Positions 24,426 through 36,575 of a DNA stretch of 64,000 nucleotides are shown here, one piece after another; the first letter of the stretch is position 1, and every line of letters begins with the position of its first letter. The notes under the pieces were generated by a model. The model was not told the origin of the DNA, ran no database searches, and worked only from the letters and a program-made list of their open reading frames with translations. Made by a program: the position numbers and the translations under genes. This DNA is from Rhea pennata (Eukaryota; Chordata; Aves; Rheiformes; Rheidae), in assembly GCF_028389875.1 (NCBI RefSeq), contig NC_084663.1:95903190-95967189 (forward strand), written 5' to 3'.

Positions 24426-26770
24426 GAAGGAACTTGAAAGAAGAGCCAGTAGGAGTGAGGGAGAATCAGAGATGCTATTTTAAAGAGTCCATCACCTACT
24501 CTTTAACAGCTTGTTCACCACTGAAACTAACTTAACAAACATCTAAGGGATTTTTTTCTGTCTCCCTAATTAAGACTGAAAGTCAAAAGCAGCTATAACT
24601 TGTGCAGCTAAACTGAGGTCAAGGTGATAACTACTGAAGGTCCTGTGAAGGAGTGTGGTGAGGATACTCTCGCTTTCTCCTCTTCTAACACTTGCAGAGA
24701 AGAATGCAAGTTTACTGGATTTGATTCTGTGCTGTATAGTCTTGGATAAGGCATTTTAAAGGGGAAAAATTGGCGAGACTTTTGTATTTCTCTTTGAAAC
24801 ACGTATTTCTGTACTTCCATTAGTGCTGATGATATCTCTGTTGACAGAGACCAGCAGAATTTCAAACAGCCACTGTTCCCCACCACTACTAGAACGTGTT
24901 CTACTAAGCTGATTTCTTTAGATTATCTCAGTACCTGGAGGAGGCAATGATTTATCTTGCAAATAGTTTCTTTGATTTCTTGTAGTGGCTACCCAGTAAA
25001 TACTATTTTATATTAATAGATTGATCATAAGCCCAGTTCTGTTGGCATTTATGTGCTGCTTGAGCTGTGGAGATGGATTGTGAATAATTTTGTACAGATG
25101 CTTTGGCATTAAGAATTGTAAGGGGAACAGTTGTTTTTTGCTGAATGAACACCTTGGAAATTGTCTTTATTTTAAACATTGTCTCAGCATGACCTCATTG
25201 CCATGGAAAGTTAATGCAGAAGAGGCCCGTGTGGTCAAAGCAAATCTTGTGTATACCTTCAAGTGTAAAAAAATGTTTAGTATTCAGTCACATCTTCACT
25301 TGTCTGCCCTTTACTCAAGGGAGTTGCAGAAATGCTACCTCAATTAAAGCATGCTTTTAGAGATGGCGTATTACTAAAATGGCTAGAAATTGTATACAGA
25401 CTGTAGCCAGTTAGTCTATGTGAGGGTTTTCCTGAGCGGTGATATCGGTTGCCTGGGGAGGAAGAGGGTGGAGTTCTGAGAGCTCTCTAGTGCACACATT
25501 TCATCACAGCTTTTAATCAACTCTTTCCCTTCACTCACTCCCAGCATCAAACCGGTTTTGGAAAGAGATGTTAAGCCAGCAAGACAGACCTATTTATTCT
25601 TGAGAGAATAGCAGTGAGCACAAACATCATAATCTTCTGTGCAAGTACGGGTAGATTTTTCTCCAACACAGCCAGATTTGTCTATACATAGTAATATGAA
25701 GAGGTAAGCCACGGCTAAATGCTGAACATTTCATTTCAAATAACTGAATTTTGCCCACTGAAATGAACAACACAGCTTTCCCAAAGGAGGCAGGATATGG
25801 CTGTTACTGATGGAATAGCTGCCATATTGTGCATGATGAGAATGTCAGAGGGTACCAGAGCTAAAAGAATTGATTTTTTTTTTGTTTTTATTTTTTCACA
25901 GGTAGAGCTAAAGAATTAAGCCTTGTGTCTAGGAGCTTGTAACAGATTTTCTTTTGTTTTTTTTATCTTGTCTATGTTGGGTGTGTAGGAGGGAAACGTG
26001 GTGTACACAGACTGTAGCTAGCATTCACACAGAAGGCAAAGATGGCAGGGTTTTATTAGTTCATGAAGCCCATTCTCATGCAAGTGGAAGAGAGAACTTA
26101 CGAGATACTAAATCAGTGCTGAGTTTACTCTTAAGCAAAAGGTTGAGTTTTAAATTAATCTCCAAATTTCCTTAAGACTACAGCTTCAAGTCACAACTCT
26201 TCTGATATTTTCACTTGGATTTTTCTACTTCGATTGTATACTGATACAGTATTTTATATGATGGCTGAATCCTACAGTTCTTTAAGACAATCTGATGAGT
26301 ATAGAGAGCTGAAATGCATCAGAATACTAAGTTGCATCTTCTTTTGGTGCCAGTAATCTACACAACCAAACGGCCTGTGACTGTATTAACTTGCCATGAT
26401 TTTTGACAGAAGAGACCTTGTTTATGTAAATCCCTTGCATACTGATGGGAGCGTGATTACAGCTCTAACAAAAGGACAGGTTGAATAAAAATTTGGGAGG
26501 GCCAGAAAGTGTTTAGTATCTCTTATTGTTTTCATCAGAATTCTAAATCTTATTCATGCAGATGACTCTGATCTTTATATCAATGCACAAAAAGAAAAGA
26601 ACAGAGAAGTAAAAAGACTATTCTCTTTTGACTGAAACGCTGATTTTGTTATCATATTACCAGTGAGGATCCATTTGGAGTATTATTCAAGCACAGAAAT
26701 CAGTCCTGGCTTTTTGTAAGAGCTCTTAAATGTTTGGAATACATTTGCCCTTGAGGGAGATAATCTAATA

Positions 26771-26771
<1 letters not shown>
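24426..26771. other. Non-coding sequence, no gene recognised
   Basis: About 2.3 kb, AT-rich, with short open frames only. A donor-like AAGAG-GTAAGC occurs near 25705 after a weak acceptor, enclosing about a dozen codons. I do not consider that enough to call an exon. Confidence 0.5.

Positions 26772-26819
<48 letters not shown>
26772..26819. repeat. Poly(A) tract, 48 nt
   Basis: The longest homopolymer in the window: 48 consecutive A between single C residues. No polyadenylation signal or retrocopy body is recognised upstream, and processed pseudogenes are rare in birds, so simple expansion is likely. Confidence 0.92.
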
Positions 26820-26820
<1 letters not shown>

Positions 26821-26821
<1 letters not shown>

Positions 26822-29023
26822 CTAGGAAGGTGGGATTGTGTTTAGCATACTGAAGCACTGAAGCTTGCTGGCAAAGCAGCTGCACCTTAAGCTTAATACT
26901 ATCCACATTCTTTTATAATCTTCTATACTTAATAGCTGGATTCTCTTTTCCTGTGTCAGGTTTTGTTCATGAAACAAATTGGCAATTAGCCACTGGTGGA
27001 GGGAACAAAGGGTATTTATTCAAAGTAAATGCAGTGATCAGGATGCGTCTGATACTTGGTTTCTTCTGAGATCAAAAATACCAGCTGTGTGTTTTTGAAC
27101 CAAATAAGTCAAATAGATGGCATACTATATTTAGCCTAGCCATACTTAGAATGCTTATTACACTTAGAATAGTTTTGTTTTGTTCTCTGTCACAATGACC
27201 AGTTGCATCTTCCATATTTTTGCTTGCTGCTTTGAGGGCTGCTTTGCTGCAAATGGACAGAGTTGCATTGGCTTCTGCGTGGACTTACATGGCAAGGGAA
27301 GAAATGATGAAGAGAGCCTCTCTGTCTTGTCTTGCGTGTAATTTTGGGACTGCCTTCCACTGGGAAGCACAGTTGCTCTTTCCTGATACCTTGGTCCATC
27401 TGCTTTTTGAAGGAAAGCGTGGGATTTGAGGCTCAAGCTAAAAGCCATCAAAGTTTCTTAAGACTGGCCGAGCTGCTGTGGGAGCATATGCAGCCCCATA
27501 GGATAGATGAAATGAAAACGTTAGCGTTTCGCCTGCAGAGCTTTGCTCTTTTGTTCGTGCAAAACGTAAGAGAAGGTGATCAGACTTTAAAATAGAAAAC
27601 TTTTTCTGGGAATATGAGAGTCCAAGCTGGAGTAGGGCGATCCTTGCTCTGAGGGAATTTTGGACCCTCAGGCTCAAGCCTGCAATTAACTGGCCGCTAC
27701 TTTAGTTCTACTCTGAACTTCTCAGATCTTTGTAATTGTGGATACCTGACTAATTCAGGATTGCTTTGATTTCAAGCTTATGCCAAAATGTGTCTCCTTT
27801 TAGACCTGAACATGAGTGACAGGCTGTTTGTTATGCTTTACTTTGGGACATGTGAAACCTGAGGTTTGGGTTAGGTTATACACACATATATGACAAGTTA
27901 AGTGATGACTCAGAAGGAGTATATTCTGCTCTTGCTGCTGAGTAACTGGAAGGCTAGCATCCTGTACAGCTTTGACCTTCTGGGCATCTCTGTTCCCACT
28001 GAAATTTGGAAGGGTTAGGAACTTCATTTTTAGACTTTTCTGAAAATCCCAACCTTAAACCTTGTCTTCCGACAGAATTTTCTGGTAGAACTGCATCAAT
28101 GTAGTGTTACTATAGCTGTTCCTACTATTCCTGTGTAGATGCTGATGTTTGGGTTTTAGACTTCTGCTTCTAGTTCTCAGTGTTTCTCTTTAAAAGCACT
28201 TTTACAACCTTCAGCTCCCAGAAGCAGTCTGAATCTAGATTTACTCTCCATATAGGCAGTTTAATGGTGTACTAAATGGTATAGTTATACTGAGGTAGTT
28301 CTTTCCATAGGATTTCCACAGATGGACCAGGTCTCTTTTTTTCTTTTTCCCCATTTTCCACCCCCACCTTTCCAAGGCAGAATAGCCACCTTAAATCTGT
28401 GTGTTTCTTCTTCCAGAAATAGGACTAGAATAATTCAAATAACCTTTTTGAACATTAGCGTGTGTTATTACATAGCATTGTAGAGAAAATCCACTCCAAA
28501 CTCTATTGTCAGTTTATGCTTCTATCCATACAAGCATAATAAGTTTATGCTTGTATATAATGCCTCAGAAGCAAGCACTTCAGGTCATCAGTTTTGACAA
28601 TCCCAAAGAAACTGTGAATGTTCTTCATCAATAATTCAGAGTTTCTAGGAAAGCCTTTCAATTTTAGCAATGGCGTTTTTGGTGCTAAGTGGATGTGCCA
28701 TCATAGGTAGCAGCAAAGGCAACTAATATACTGCAAAGGAAATTCAAATGTTATCTTACTTACTTAGTTCTTTCAGTGAACATGTTTCTGCTTTGTACCT
28801 TCATATTCTCTGGCATGATTATTCCAACCAGGGAATCGCAAGTACAGGAACAATTAATACTTATGAAGCCAATTTACAGTCTTACTACAAAGTGCGCTTA
28901 CTTGTTATATAATCCAATGTTATTTTTGAGATAGCATTGGCAAAGATGGATCCTTTAGCAGAGCATCCGTAGGTGGAAACTGACATGCATGTGCCTACAC
29001 AAATACAGACAGTGTAATAGATT
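26821..29023. other. Non-coding sequence with one weak exon-like frame
   Basis: Mostly featureless. The plus-strand frame 27332-27595 (87 codons) becomes richer in CpG towards its end and meets a GTAAGA donor-like site at 27566. Its acceptor side is poor and the opposite strand is equally open, so I do not call it a gene. Confidence 0.45.
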
Positions 29024-29057
29024 GGAGAGAGAGAGAGAGAGAGTGTGTGTGTGTGTA
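29024..29057. repeat. Compound microsatellite (GA)n(GT)n
   Basis: A GA run at about 29024-29043 passes directly into a GT run of about 7 units ending near 29057. Confidence 0.9.
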
Positions 29058-29412
29058 CTGCAATGACTGAAGGCCGTGTGAGTAGGTGAAGCTGAGAAGA
29101 AAAGCCATATATCTTGCCTTTCGTTAATACTCAGAATCCTGTGGCCTAAAATGTACTCTTATGACTCTGCAAGAAGTGGGGCTGTAGCGTTGTGCTGTGA
29201 CTGCTTTTTGTAGTTTTAGGGTTTACAAGACTGTTACCTGTTAAGATCTGATACAAGAGCAATTGTTCTCACTGCTTGTCAGAGATGATAGATTGCTGTC
29301 TAAATATTTCATTGTACTTATTTGCCTAAATGTACTGCAAATGTTATGTGATCAATCAAATCTGAACAATTCTTGAAACATTTCTTTTGCTTCCTCTTTC
29401 CTTTGCAAACAG

Positions 29413-29469
29413 CCGGACATTCCTAACAAAAGTGTTGCTGATATTCTCAATTATATTAAAAATGAATAG
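29413..29469 (+). CDS. Candidate terminal coding exon of an unidentified gene
   Basis: A strong acceptor (a long pyrimidine-rich tract TTTGCTTCCTCTTTCCTTTG, then CAAACAG ending at 29412) opens onto 18 sense codons and a TAG at 29467-29469. Read in phase 0 the peptide is PDIPNKSVADILNYIKNE. It has a balanced, soluble, helix-forming composition unlike the Cys/Phe/Leu-rich chance frames nearby. The other two phases reach stops early. I do not recognise the protein. If real, it would be the last coding exon of a plus-strand gene, possibly the one that starts at the CpG island. Intermediate exons were not found, and a chance combination is quite possible. Confidence 0.22.
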   Translation, partial: PDIPNKSVADILNYIKNE

Positions 29470-32400
29470 TTAAAAAACACGGTAGATTAGGAATACTGAA
29501 GTAACTCGATCTCTTCTGCAGCTAGGTTAGTACTGTCTTTTGCCAGAGCGCTTTGGAATTAATAGGTGATGATGTTCCTAAATCATTTTCTGGCTTATCA
29601 GTTGGATTCCTTAGTGACACTGAAACCTAATGCCAGCTATTTGTAAGTTCCTAGTTGTGATTTTCTTGCTATACCACGATGCATGAAGAAAGCAGAAATA
29701 CCTGGGGTTTATTCTTATTCACAATAGAGTGAATTTATTTTCTGACTTCTTATGTATTCAGAGCTGAGATTTTGTCTAGGGCACTCTAAGCAATAGATTA
29801 GGAACCATTTAGAAGAGACCCATGAGAACTTGCCATGCATCCTCTAACGCCATGTAGATCATCTTAAGTAATGTTCATTTGTTTACAAAGGGAATGCTCC
29901 TCCTCTTTATTACATGTTCTTTCTTTTCTTAAGCATTATAGCCATACATAGCACATCAAGCCTAGACCCTAGTACGATGAAAGAAATTAAGGCCCTTTCC
30001 ACAGGCAGTGTCCAGTGCTCATCTCCCACCTTCTTCCATCTTTGGAGTTTGGTGATGTTGCACCTTTTGCACATTCAATTGATACCCTAATTTCAGAGGT
30101 ACAGAGGTCTTGGAGCTCTTCCTGGCTCCTGAAATCAGCGTGTTGTGTTTGTGTTCTTGGTTTTTGCCCACGAGTAAAACAAATCACAAAATCAACATCA
30201 AAGCCTCTTCTGTCAAAAATATCAATTCCTCAGGATTTTTTAAAGTACTGGCTCTGCTTCTCGTGTGGTTGAAAGCCCTTGGTTTGAGGCTTGCCATTCC
30301 CCATGCATCTGGGGTTCCATTACTGATCCAGGTGCACCCCTTCTTCCCTGGCTTAATTAATTAAACCTTAAGTCTGCTGATGTCTAAGTAGTAAAGCTCT
30401 TGTTGACTTTAATAGAGGCATGCCTATATACACTCAAGGGCAGAATTTACCTCTTAATTAGCCTGCTCTGGCTTTTTCCATCCCTTTCCACAGCAGAACA
30501 AGTTCAGAGCAAATGAAGCATCTAGATACCCCAAAGCATTGCTCTCCATAGCCAAAAGTGATGAGCATCAGTATTTAGCTTTCTAAGGGAGACTGATATT
30601 GACTGTAGGCAGAATGTGATCAGTGATTAATCTATTTTTCTTCTGTAGAGAGTTTGGGACTGTCTGAACATATGGAAGCTAATCAGGGGAGATGTTCAAA
30701 TCTGGGCTAGACAAAGAATAGCGTACAATCATCAGAGCTGCTTTGGGGAATGGAGAGGAGAAATGATGTGCTGGATTCTTCCAAATTCAAAATGGTTGAT
30801 TATTATTATTAAGTTTAATGCATGAGAAGTGGAATGCCTCCTCCCCACCTACCTTGTAGCTAGATTTTAGTGGATTGTACTTTCTAATGGGGAATAAGCA
30901 TGCAGCAGACATGCTACAACTTGAATTTGTCCAATTCTGCTTTGAAGTGTTGCCAGTTTCGGCCCTCGCTTGGTCAGGCATGAGGGCAGGTGCTTGTTTT
31001 TCGAGCATGTTGGAAGCAACAGACCTGAGGTAAGTGCTTCATGCTGAAGCTCAGTCATCGCATCCTGAGTGCCCAGCAGGGATGTGGATTGAAAATCAGC
31101 TGTGGGGTGAAAAATAATGTCCACATTTTTGTTTTTGCCTGCATGATTGTTAGTTGCTAGTACATTAATCTCGGAGACAGAACATTGCTCTTTTGTTTAC
31201 TCCTTGTATTATGCGAGAGTTTGCACGGGGTCTCATCTTGCCAACCTGTTTCTTGCCAGAGCATTTACAGAGAGCCTCTGCGGATCTAAAGCCTGCATCT
31301 GGCTGAGAGCTCGCTAATGGAAAACTAGGCACAGGGACTGGTGTGGGAGCTGGGCCTGATGATTCAGGGCCTGAGAGCCTTGCTGAGATAGGGGCGAGCG
31401 CAGCAGTTAATACCAGTTTTTCTTCTTCATTGGGCTGGGATATTCCCATGAAAACAACACATTATCTGCATGTGTTTTGGCTTGCTCTGATCTTGCACTG
31501 GACTGTAATGAGGCTGGTAGGGATACTGGAATAGTCATGAAAATGTCATCTTTTTTCCTCAAGCATCTTTGCTGGAAAATAAGATCCAAAGGCCTTGGAC
31601 AAGATGGCTTTAGTTTTCTGCATTTTGGAGTAGGGGGAAGAGGAAGGAAGCTATTTGTTACCCTAGACTGTATCGTTGGGGAAATGCGGCTTATAAATAG
31701 TGAAACATTAAGCACCCAAGTGAGGTGTTATATCAGTACCTTTTGCTGCTTAACATGCAGGCAAATACCATTGTGGATTTTTGTTCCCTTTTAACTCCTA
31801 AGGGAGTAGGATGGGAGAGGGGAAAGCTCTATCAGTGCAAATGCAGTAGTAGTAGCAGCCTTCACAGCTTGCAGCAGATAGTTAAAGCTGCAGGCATTTT
31901 AGATCGCATGAAGGCTGTGTCATTTCTTGCTGGCACATTTGCCTGCTTGGACAGGGCTGGCCTGTCATTCTCAGTAGCTGAGCTGCCTGTCCAGGCTGGA
32001 AGAAAGGTACCGTAATAGCAATAGTACTAGTAAAAAGCCCATTAGAGGAGTGGGATAGAGGTTCCTGTTGAGAATGTGTATTGACATATGGAAATGCACT
32101 TCAGCCCACTTAATGCTTTGTTTCCTTGAGTACATTTTGGTGATGATAAAGGATCGTCGTTTTTCCTGTGGGGTGGGCAGTTGCTTCTTGTTTTGTAGCT
32201 TTGTAATTATTAAGCAGGAATGGAATTTGGGGTTGTTTCTCACCTGGGATATTATGAATCCTCTGCTTGGTGCATCTGAGTGTGTGCGTGTTTTCAAAAT
32301 GCCAGCAGCTACATTAGAAGAACATTAAAGCTGTGAAGTAAGTGTGGAGAGACGAAGATAAGGAGCGGACCTCTAGCCTTGTTGAGGTAGGGCTCCTGGG

Positions 32401-34784
32401 GAATGTCAGGTTAGGACACCCCGCTCTCTTCTGCTAGTCAGCAGAAGTTCAGTGTTTGGGTGTGCACTTCCATGCTTACTTCACTATTTTAATGGTCTCT
32501 TGCTTGTTCAGGTTACTTCAGGTCCTGTAGTCAACTGGTGCTGGCAAACTGATGCTTCTCTGGATATCCAGTATATTCCGATTGATTCACGGAAATAACT
32601 GAAAGCAATACCCTTATGAAGCGGCAAGCGTAGGCGAGCAGTGCCTTGTATGTGAGATCAACTATGTACTGTGTAAACATCTCCATATAGATTTCTACTT
32701 GACTGTTGTACATTTACATAGTGTAATTGTTGGTAACTACAATTGCAAGTTTACAGCTATTTTTACTACTGTAAGTCATTAAGAAATACACACACTTTAT
32801 TGAGGATAATTTTGTTGATTTTTTTTTTCTAAATAATAAAGTGTATTGTTCAAGGAACTGACATACACAGGATTTGAATTTCAAAATATCTCAGCCATTT
32901 GAAACTAATGATTCCTGTACAAGGGATTTAACCTTAAAATAATAGTACCTTTCCAGCTAGAGCAAAAGTTAAAATTTTGGTATACAGAGTTGATGCTGTT
33001 TGTGGTACATGCAGTATTGTATTTGTGGCAGTAATGGCATTTGGAGATCCTATTTTTACTGATGTAGATTAAGTATCCACATTCTCTTGGGATGCTTCCA
33101 GTGTAAATCACTTTTTCTTCATATGCGAGTGTTTTAAACCTAGTTTTAGAGCTGGGCAAATGATACACCATCATAAATCGGCCATGTCTGCACAAATACT
33201 CTTAGCTTTGCAAAGCTAATTTTGAGGCTTAGAAGAGCTTTGTTTTGTTTGTGTTTTTAAGGTATTATTTTCTTGTAATTGTAGTTTGCCTGATTGGAAG
33301 CACAATTATTGCGTGAAGTTAATGGAGTTTAAACAGGAACAAATATAGGAAGTTTTTTTGTTTGTTTTTAAAATGCTTTTCCTAGATAAATGAAAGTGTA
33401 CTGACGCTTAGAATACTTGTTCATAATGTATTAATTGGTATATTACAGAACACCAAACTACTTGGTATTCTATAATGAAGTAAAAAATTTTGCTAATTTT
33501 ATTGGACTTCTTTATCCTTTCTTTATGTTGGCTTCTTAATTTTAAGCACTCTGAATTTGCTTTCCTTTCATATATGTGTCCTAACTCTTATTTCTTCTAT
33601 GGAGCAGGAACTGTGTTACTTCCTCAACTGAAAGGTTCAATAGCTGGTGCTTGAAAAAAAAATGGAATTAGTGGGTGTTGGTGGTTCTACCAGATAATGT
33701 TTGCTAGATAATGCTCCCCATTTTGTTAAAGACCCTCAACTCTAATGTAAAGACCAATCAGTTTTGTAACCATTTATTCAACTGTTGAATTACGTGATAA
33801 ATTTAAATTTAACTGTGGATTAAATGCTTTTTTAGTGCTTCTGGATTTTTGTCAGATTCTTAGGGCAAAACCAAAAACTGTAGAGAGGAGTTTCTGCTTA
33901 AACATTTCTGTTTTTTGAAGGAAAGCTGATCAAAACAAGACAGGGCATTTTTATAGTAGTATTTATTGCTAAACTCTGAGCTTTGCAGTAACTATTACAG
34001 TCTTGAAATCTAAAAAGGGTCCCACTGCTTTGTATTGTATTTTGCTGTCTCCCTTTTCCTTAATACCAACTCATTTTACTTATTTTTTTGGCCAGTGTGT
34101 TGTTCAGTCTCACCAAAATGCAGAGTTTTCCTAAGATCATATGTGCTGTTTTCTACCACTTTATCTTCTCGGCCACCCCCTGCTTCTCAGCTGTTCTTTC
34201 AATTGTCTGTTTCTCTGGTAATTTTACTAAAAACATATGACTAGGCATTGAGAGTCTGCAGTCAGTGTATATGTAACTACAAAAGTCCTGTGTTTTTGCA
34301 GATGAATGTTTGCATCATTATTATGCTGATTGGGACAGCTATTTTAGGAAATTATATTTCTTATTTAAAGACGACTATGAAAGATTATATATATGCGTAT
34401 ATGGACATTCGTTTTTGTATACATGCCATAAATGTCACACTAATAAATTCCCAAACAATACAGGAAACACAGATCGATGCTGCTTTTGACCGTTGCCCCA
34501 GGGCTCCGTTTGCCAAATCTCTAACAGCCCATCCTAAGAAACTTCTAATAGTTGCTCTTTAAAAACAACCTAATAGTTCTGAGGAAATATATATTTTTTT
34601 CCTCTTTGTTTTTTCACCTGCCTTCTACAGGTACTGTCTCCTCCAACAGCAGGCTTAACCAGAGCAGACAATATTCAGTTACTGACAAGTATGGTCTGGA
34701 ATGATGGATCAAGGTTAGAAATAACATCATTTATAGCTTCCAAATCAACATGAGGTATCTCTCTAGAAAAGATGTTACTGCTCA
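29470..34784. other. Non-coding sequence, no gene recognised
   Basis: About 5.3 kb. Open frames up to 108 codons (31971-32297, minus) show no known domains. One exon-like interval (30957-31029) with an excellent donor is discussed among the findings. There is a polypyrimidine-rich T/C background but no clear repeat family. Confidence 0.5.
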
Positions 34785-34903
34785 AGCAGGAGTTATGGAC
34801 CTGATACAGAAATAGCTGGGAAGGTTTTTTTGGCCTGTGTCCTACAAAAGGTCAGGCTAGAAGATTACAGAAGTCCCCTCTGGCCTTTAATACTGATTTT
34901 ACG
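34785..34903 (+). mobile_element. Ancient CR1-type LINE 3' end, copy F
   Basis: The segment AGTTATGGACCTGATACAGA (34791-34810) leads to GGCCTGTGTCCTACAAAAGG (34832-34851), then TCAGGCTAGAAGATTACAGA and TCCCCTCTGGCCTTTAATAC. This follows, phrase by phrase, the 3' terminal region of an old amniote CR1 group (sense: GGTCAGACTAGATGATCAYAATGGTCCCTTCTGGCCTTAAAATCTATGA). It differs from the younger avian 3' end in copies A-C. It is short, diverged and non-coding. The boundaries are approximate. Confidence 0.75.
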
Positions 34904-36049
34904 TTAGAAATAAGAAGATTTATGGAGTTCAGACTGAATCACATCCTAGAGATGGAATATACGAATGCTGTCTCTGATTGTGGCAGAGATACCAGTAATT
35001 GAATTTATGCTGTGAAGTATAAAGAATTTTGAATTTTGTTTATGATGTTAGTAAAAACTCATGGTGGTTATTTCCCCCCCCCCCACTGCCTCATCAGGCC
35101 TGGCTTTGATACTTTGTAGAGTTCTGAACAATATAAACTTTAATTTAAGAGAGTGGGTTTTTTCCTTTCTCCAGTGCCTTTGCTTCACCTGTGTTGACTC
35201 TCTTTCCTGGAGGCGTTTAGTGATTACTCTAGCAAAAAGATTTTTTGGCAGGAATGCTTGGCACGAACATAGCACTATGTCCCTTTTTAACTGGTTCATG
35301 TGAGGGCAATTGCATGTCTCCAGCACAAATGCCTAGCAGTTAGAAATGAGTGAGTGCTGGGGTGGGGAATTTATTTGAAGGCCAGTAACTGGTATAATTA
35401 ATTGGTATGACAAGGGATTGCTGACATGTGACATGTTTATACCATTCTGTTATGAAATAATGACAAGTAAAGATATTTGTGATTATTAAACTATCTGGCT
35501 CAAGAAATCAAAACAGTCCAAGTTAAAAGTAGCTAATTCTTTCTTAAGCCAAACTTTTGAATAGCTGAAGAAATAAAACATCAATCACAATCTAAAAGCA
35601 GTGCATTTTACATATCTGCTTGCTGAGAACCTGTCAGCTTCTGTACTTTTGTCAATCAGTAGGGAGTTGTGCTCATAAATCTTGTATGCATCATTTGCAG
35701 GCTTTACATATCCAGATTGTGTGGTAAGCTGCTTTCAATCCAGGATTTTTGGGAGGCATGGGATAACAGCTGATACAAATGATACTAGGAAATCGGCTGT
35801 TAATTTCTTGGGTGCTGCTGGAAATGAGGTCCAGACCTGTGATTGACGGAAAGGAAGCTAATATCCTGTTCAGCTGCTGGTATCAGAGTTTCTCTGCAAG
35901 GAGAGCTTTGCACCCTTACTCTACTAGTAATCTTTGTGAGTACCATAGCCTCAGTGACTTGCTCAAAATAGATTTCCAGAAAAGAACTGATACAACAGAA
36001 TTTGTTCTATAACAAATATTAACCTTTTAGTACAATACAAGGTAGAGTG
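34904..36049. other. Non-coding sequence, no gene recognised
   Basis: About 1.1 kb, AT-rich. It includes a run of about 12 C near 35073-35084. Open frames up to 92 codons on the minus strand and 80 on the plus strand lack support. Confidence 0.5.
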
Positions 36050-36054
36050 CCAAG
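36050..36054. repeat. Target-site duplication, left copy (CCAAG)
   Basis: CCAAG directly before the TG end of the LTR is repeated exactly at 36571-36575 directly after its CA end. Five-base duplications are typical of ERVL-type (class III) integrations and of some other retroviral classes. Confidence 0.85.
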
Positions 36055-36570
36055 TGTCAGGGCTGTGAGGGCACTAATAGCCCCCCCTCACTTGAGGCCT
36101 CCATCCACCCCCCTGCCCATGGTTGTAGGAGCCTGTTTAAGCCCTAAGTCCTCAGTCCTTGGTTGAGCTGTGTGTCCCTGTTTCTGGTCTGTCTCCCAGA
36201 TAGACCTCAGAACTCTGCTGTAGATATCTTGTCTACTAGATTGACCCCTTGGTCATGTGTTAGGGCTCAACTGTGGCCCTGTCTCCTGGATGGACTTTGG
36301 CCCGCTGTTGTAGGTTTGTCTCTGGTTCCCTCTCCAGGCATGTCTCCTTTTGCTCCTGACAGAAGTCCTGGGATGGCCCTGACTTGGGCTGATTGCTTGC
36401 CTTAGGAGGTGCTGTTCATGGGCCCCGTCGCCAGCACCCTGTTCTGCTTGCCCCGTTCAGACTCTGTGGGACAGTGCCCTGCTGGTGAGGGCAATGCCTG
36501 TGCCTAGGTCACCCTTGGCTGCCGATTAACCTTCCCTTGGGGAGCAGCTAGCCCTTGTTGCTCCCTGACA
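36055..36570. mobile_element. Solo LTR of an endogenous retrovirus (ERVL-like), 516 bp
   Basis: The element begins TGTCAGGG and ends CCCTGACA, perfect 8-bp terminal inverted repeats of the TG...CA type, and is flanked by the 5-bp direct repeat CCAAG. Inside, it is more GC- and C-rich than its surroundings, which shows it is an insert. There is no gag, pol or env sequence beside it, so the provirus has been reduced to one LTR, probably by recombination between its two LTRs. The orientation is unclear because I see no AATAAA or TATA box on either strand. The plus-strand open frame inside it (36163-36405) is not considered a gene. The ERVL label rests only on the 5-bp duplication. Confidence 0.85.
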
Positions 36571-36575
36571 CCAAG
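36571..36575. repeat. Target-site duplication, right copy (CCAAG)
   Basis: Exact repeat of 36050-36054 on the other side of the LTR. Its perfect preservation agrees with a clean insertion without later rearrangement. Confidence 0.85.

Noticed and set aside
27332-27595. 87-codon frame ending near a GTAAGA donor
   Set aside because: Poor acceptor, opposite strand equally open; insufficient evidence for an exon.
29566-29630. C/D-box snoRNA-like GTGATGA...CTGA arrangement
   Set aside because: The terminal stem does not pair well and there is no clear internal D'/C' box or guide I can name.
30640-30780. GGGAGATGTTCAAATCTGGG stretch resembling a CR1 3' region
   Set aside because: Similarity is limited to about 25 bases with no neighbouring CR1 phrases.
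36163-36405. 80-codon plus-strand frame
   Set aside because: Lies inside the solo LTR, whose sequence is non-coding.
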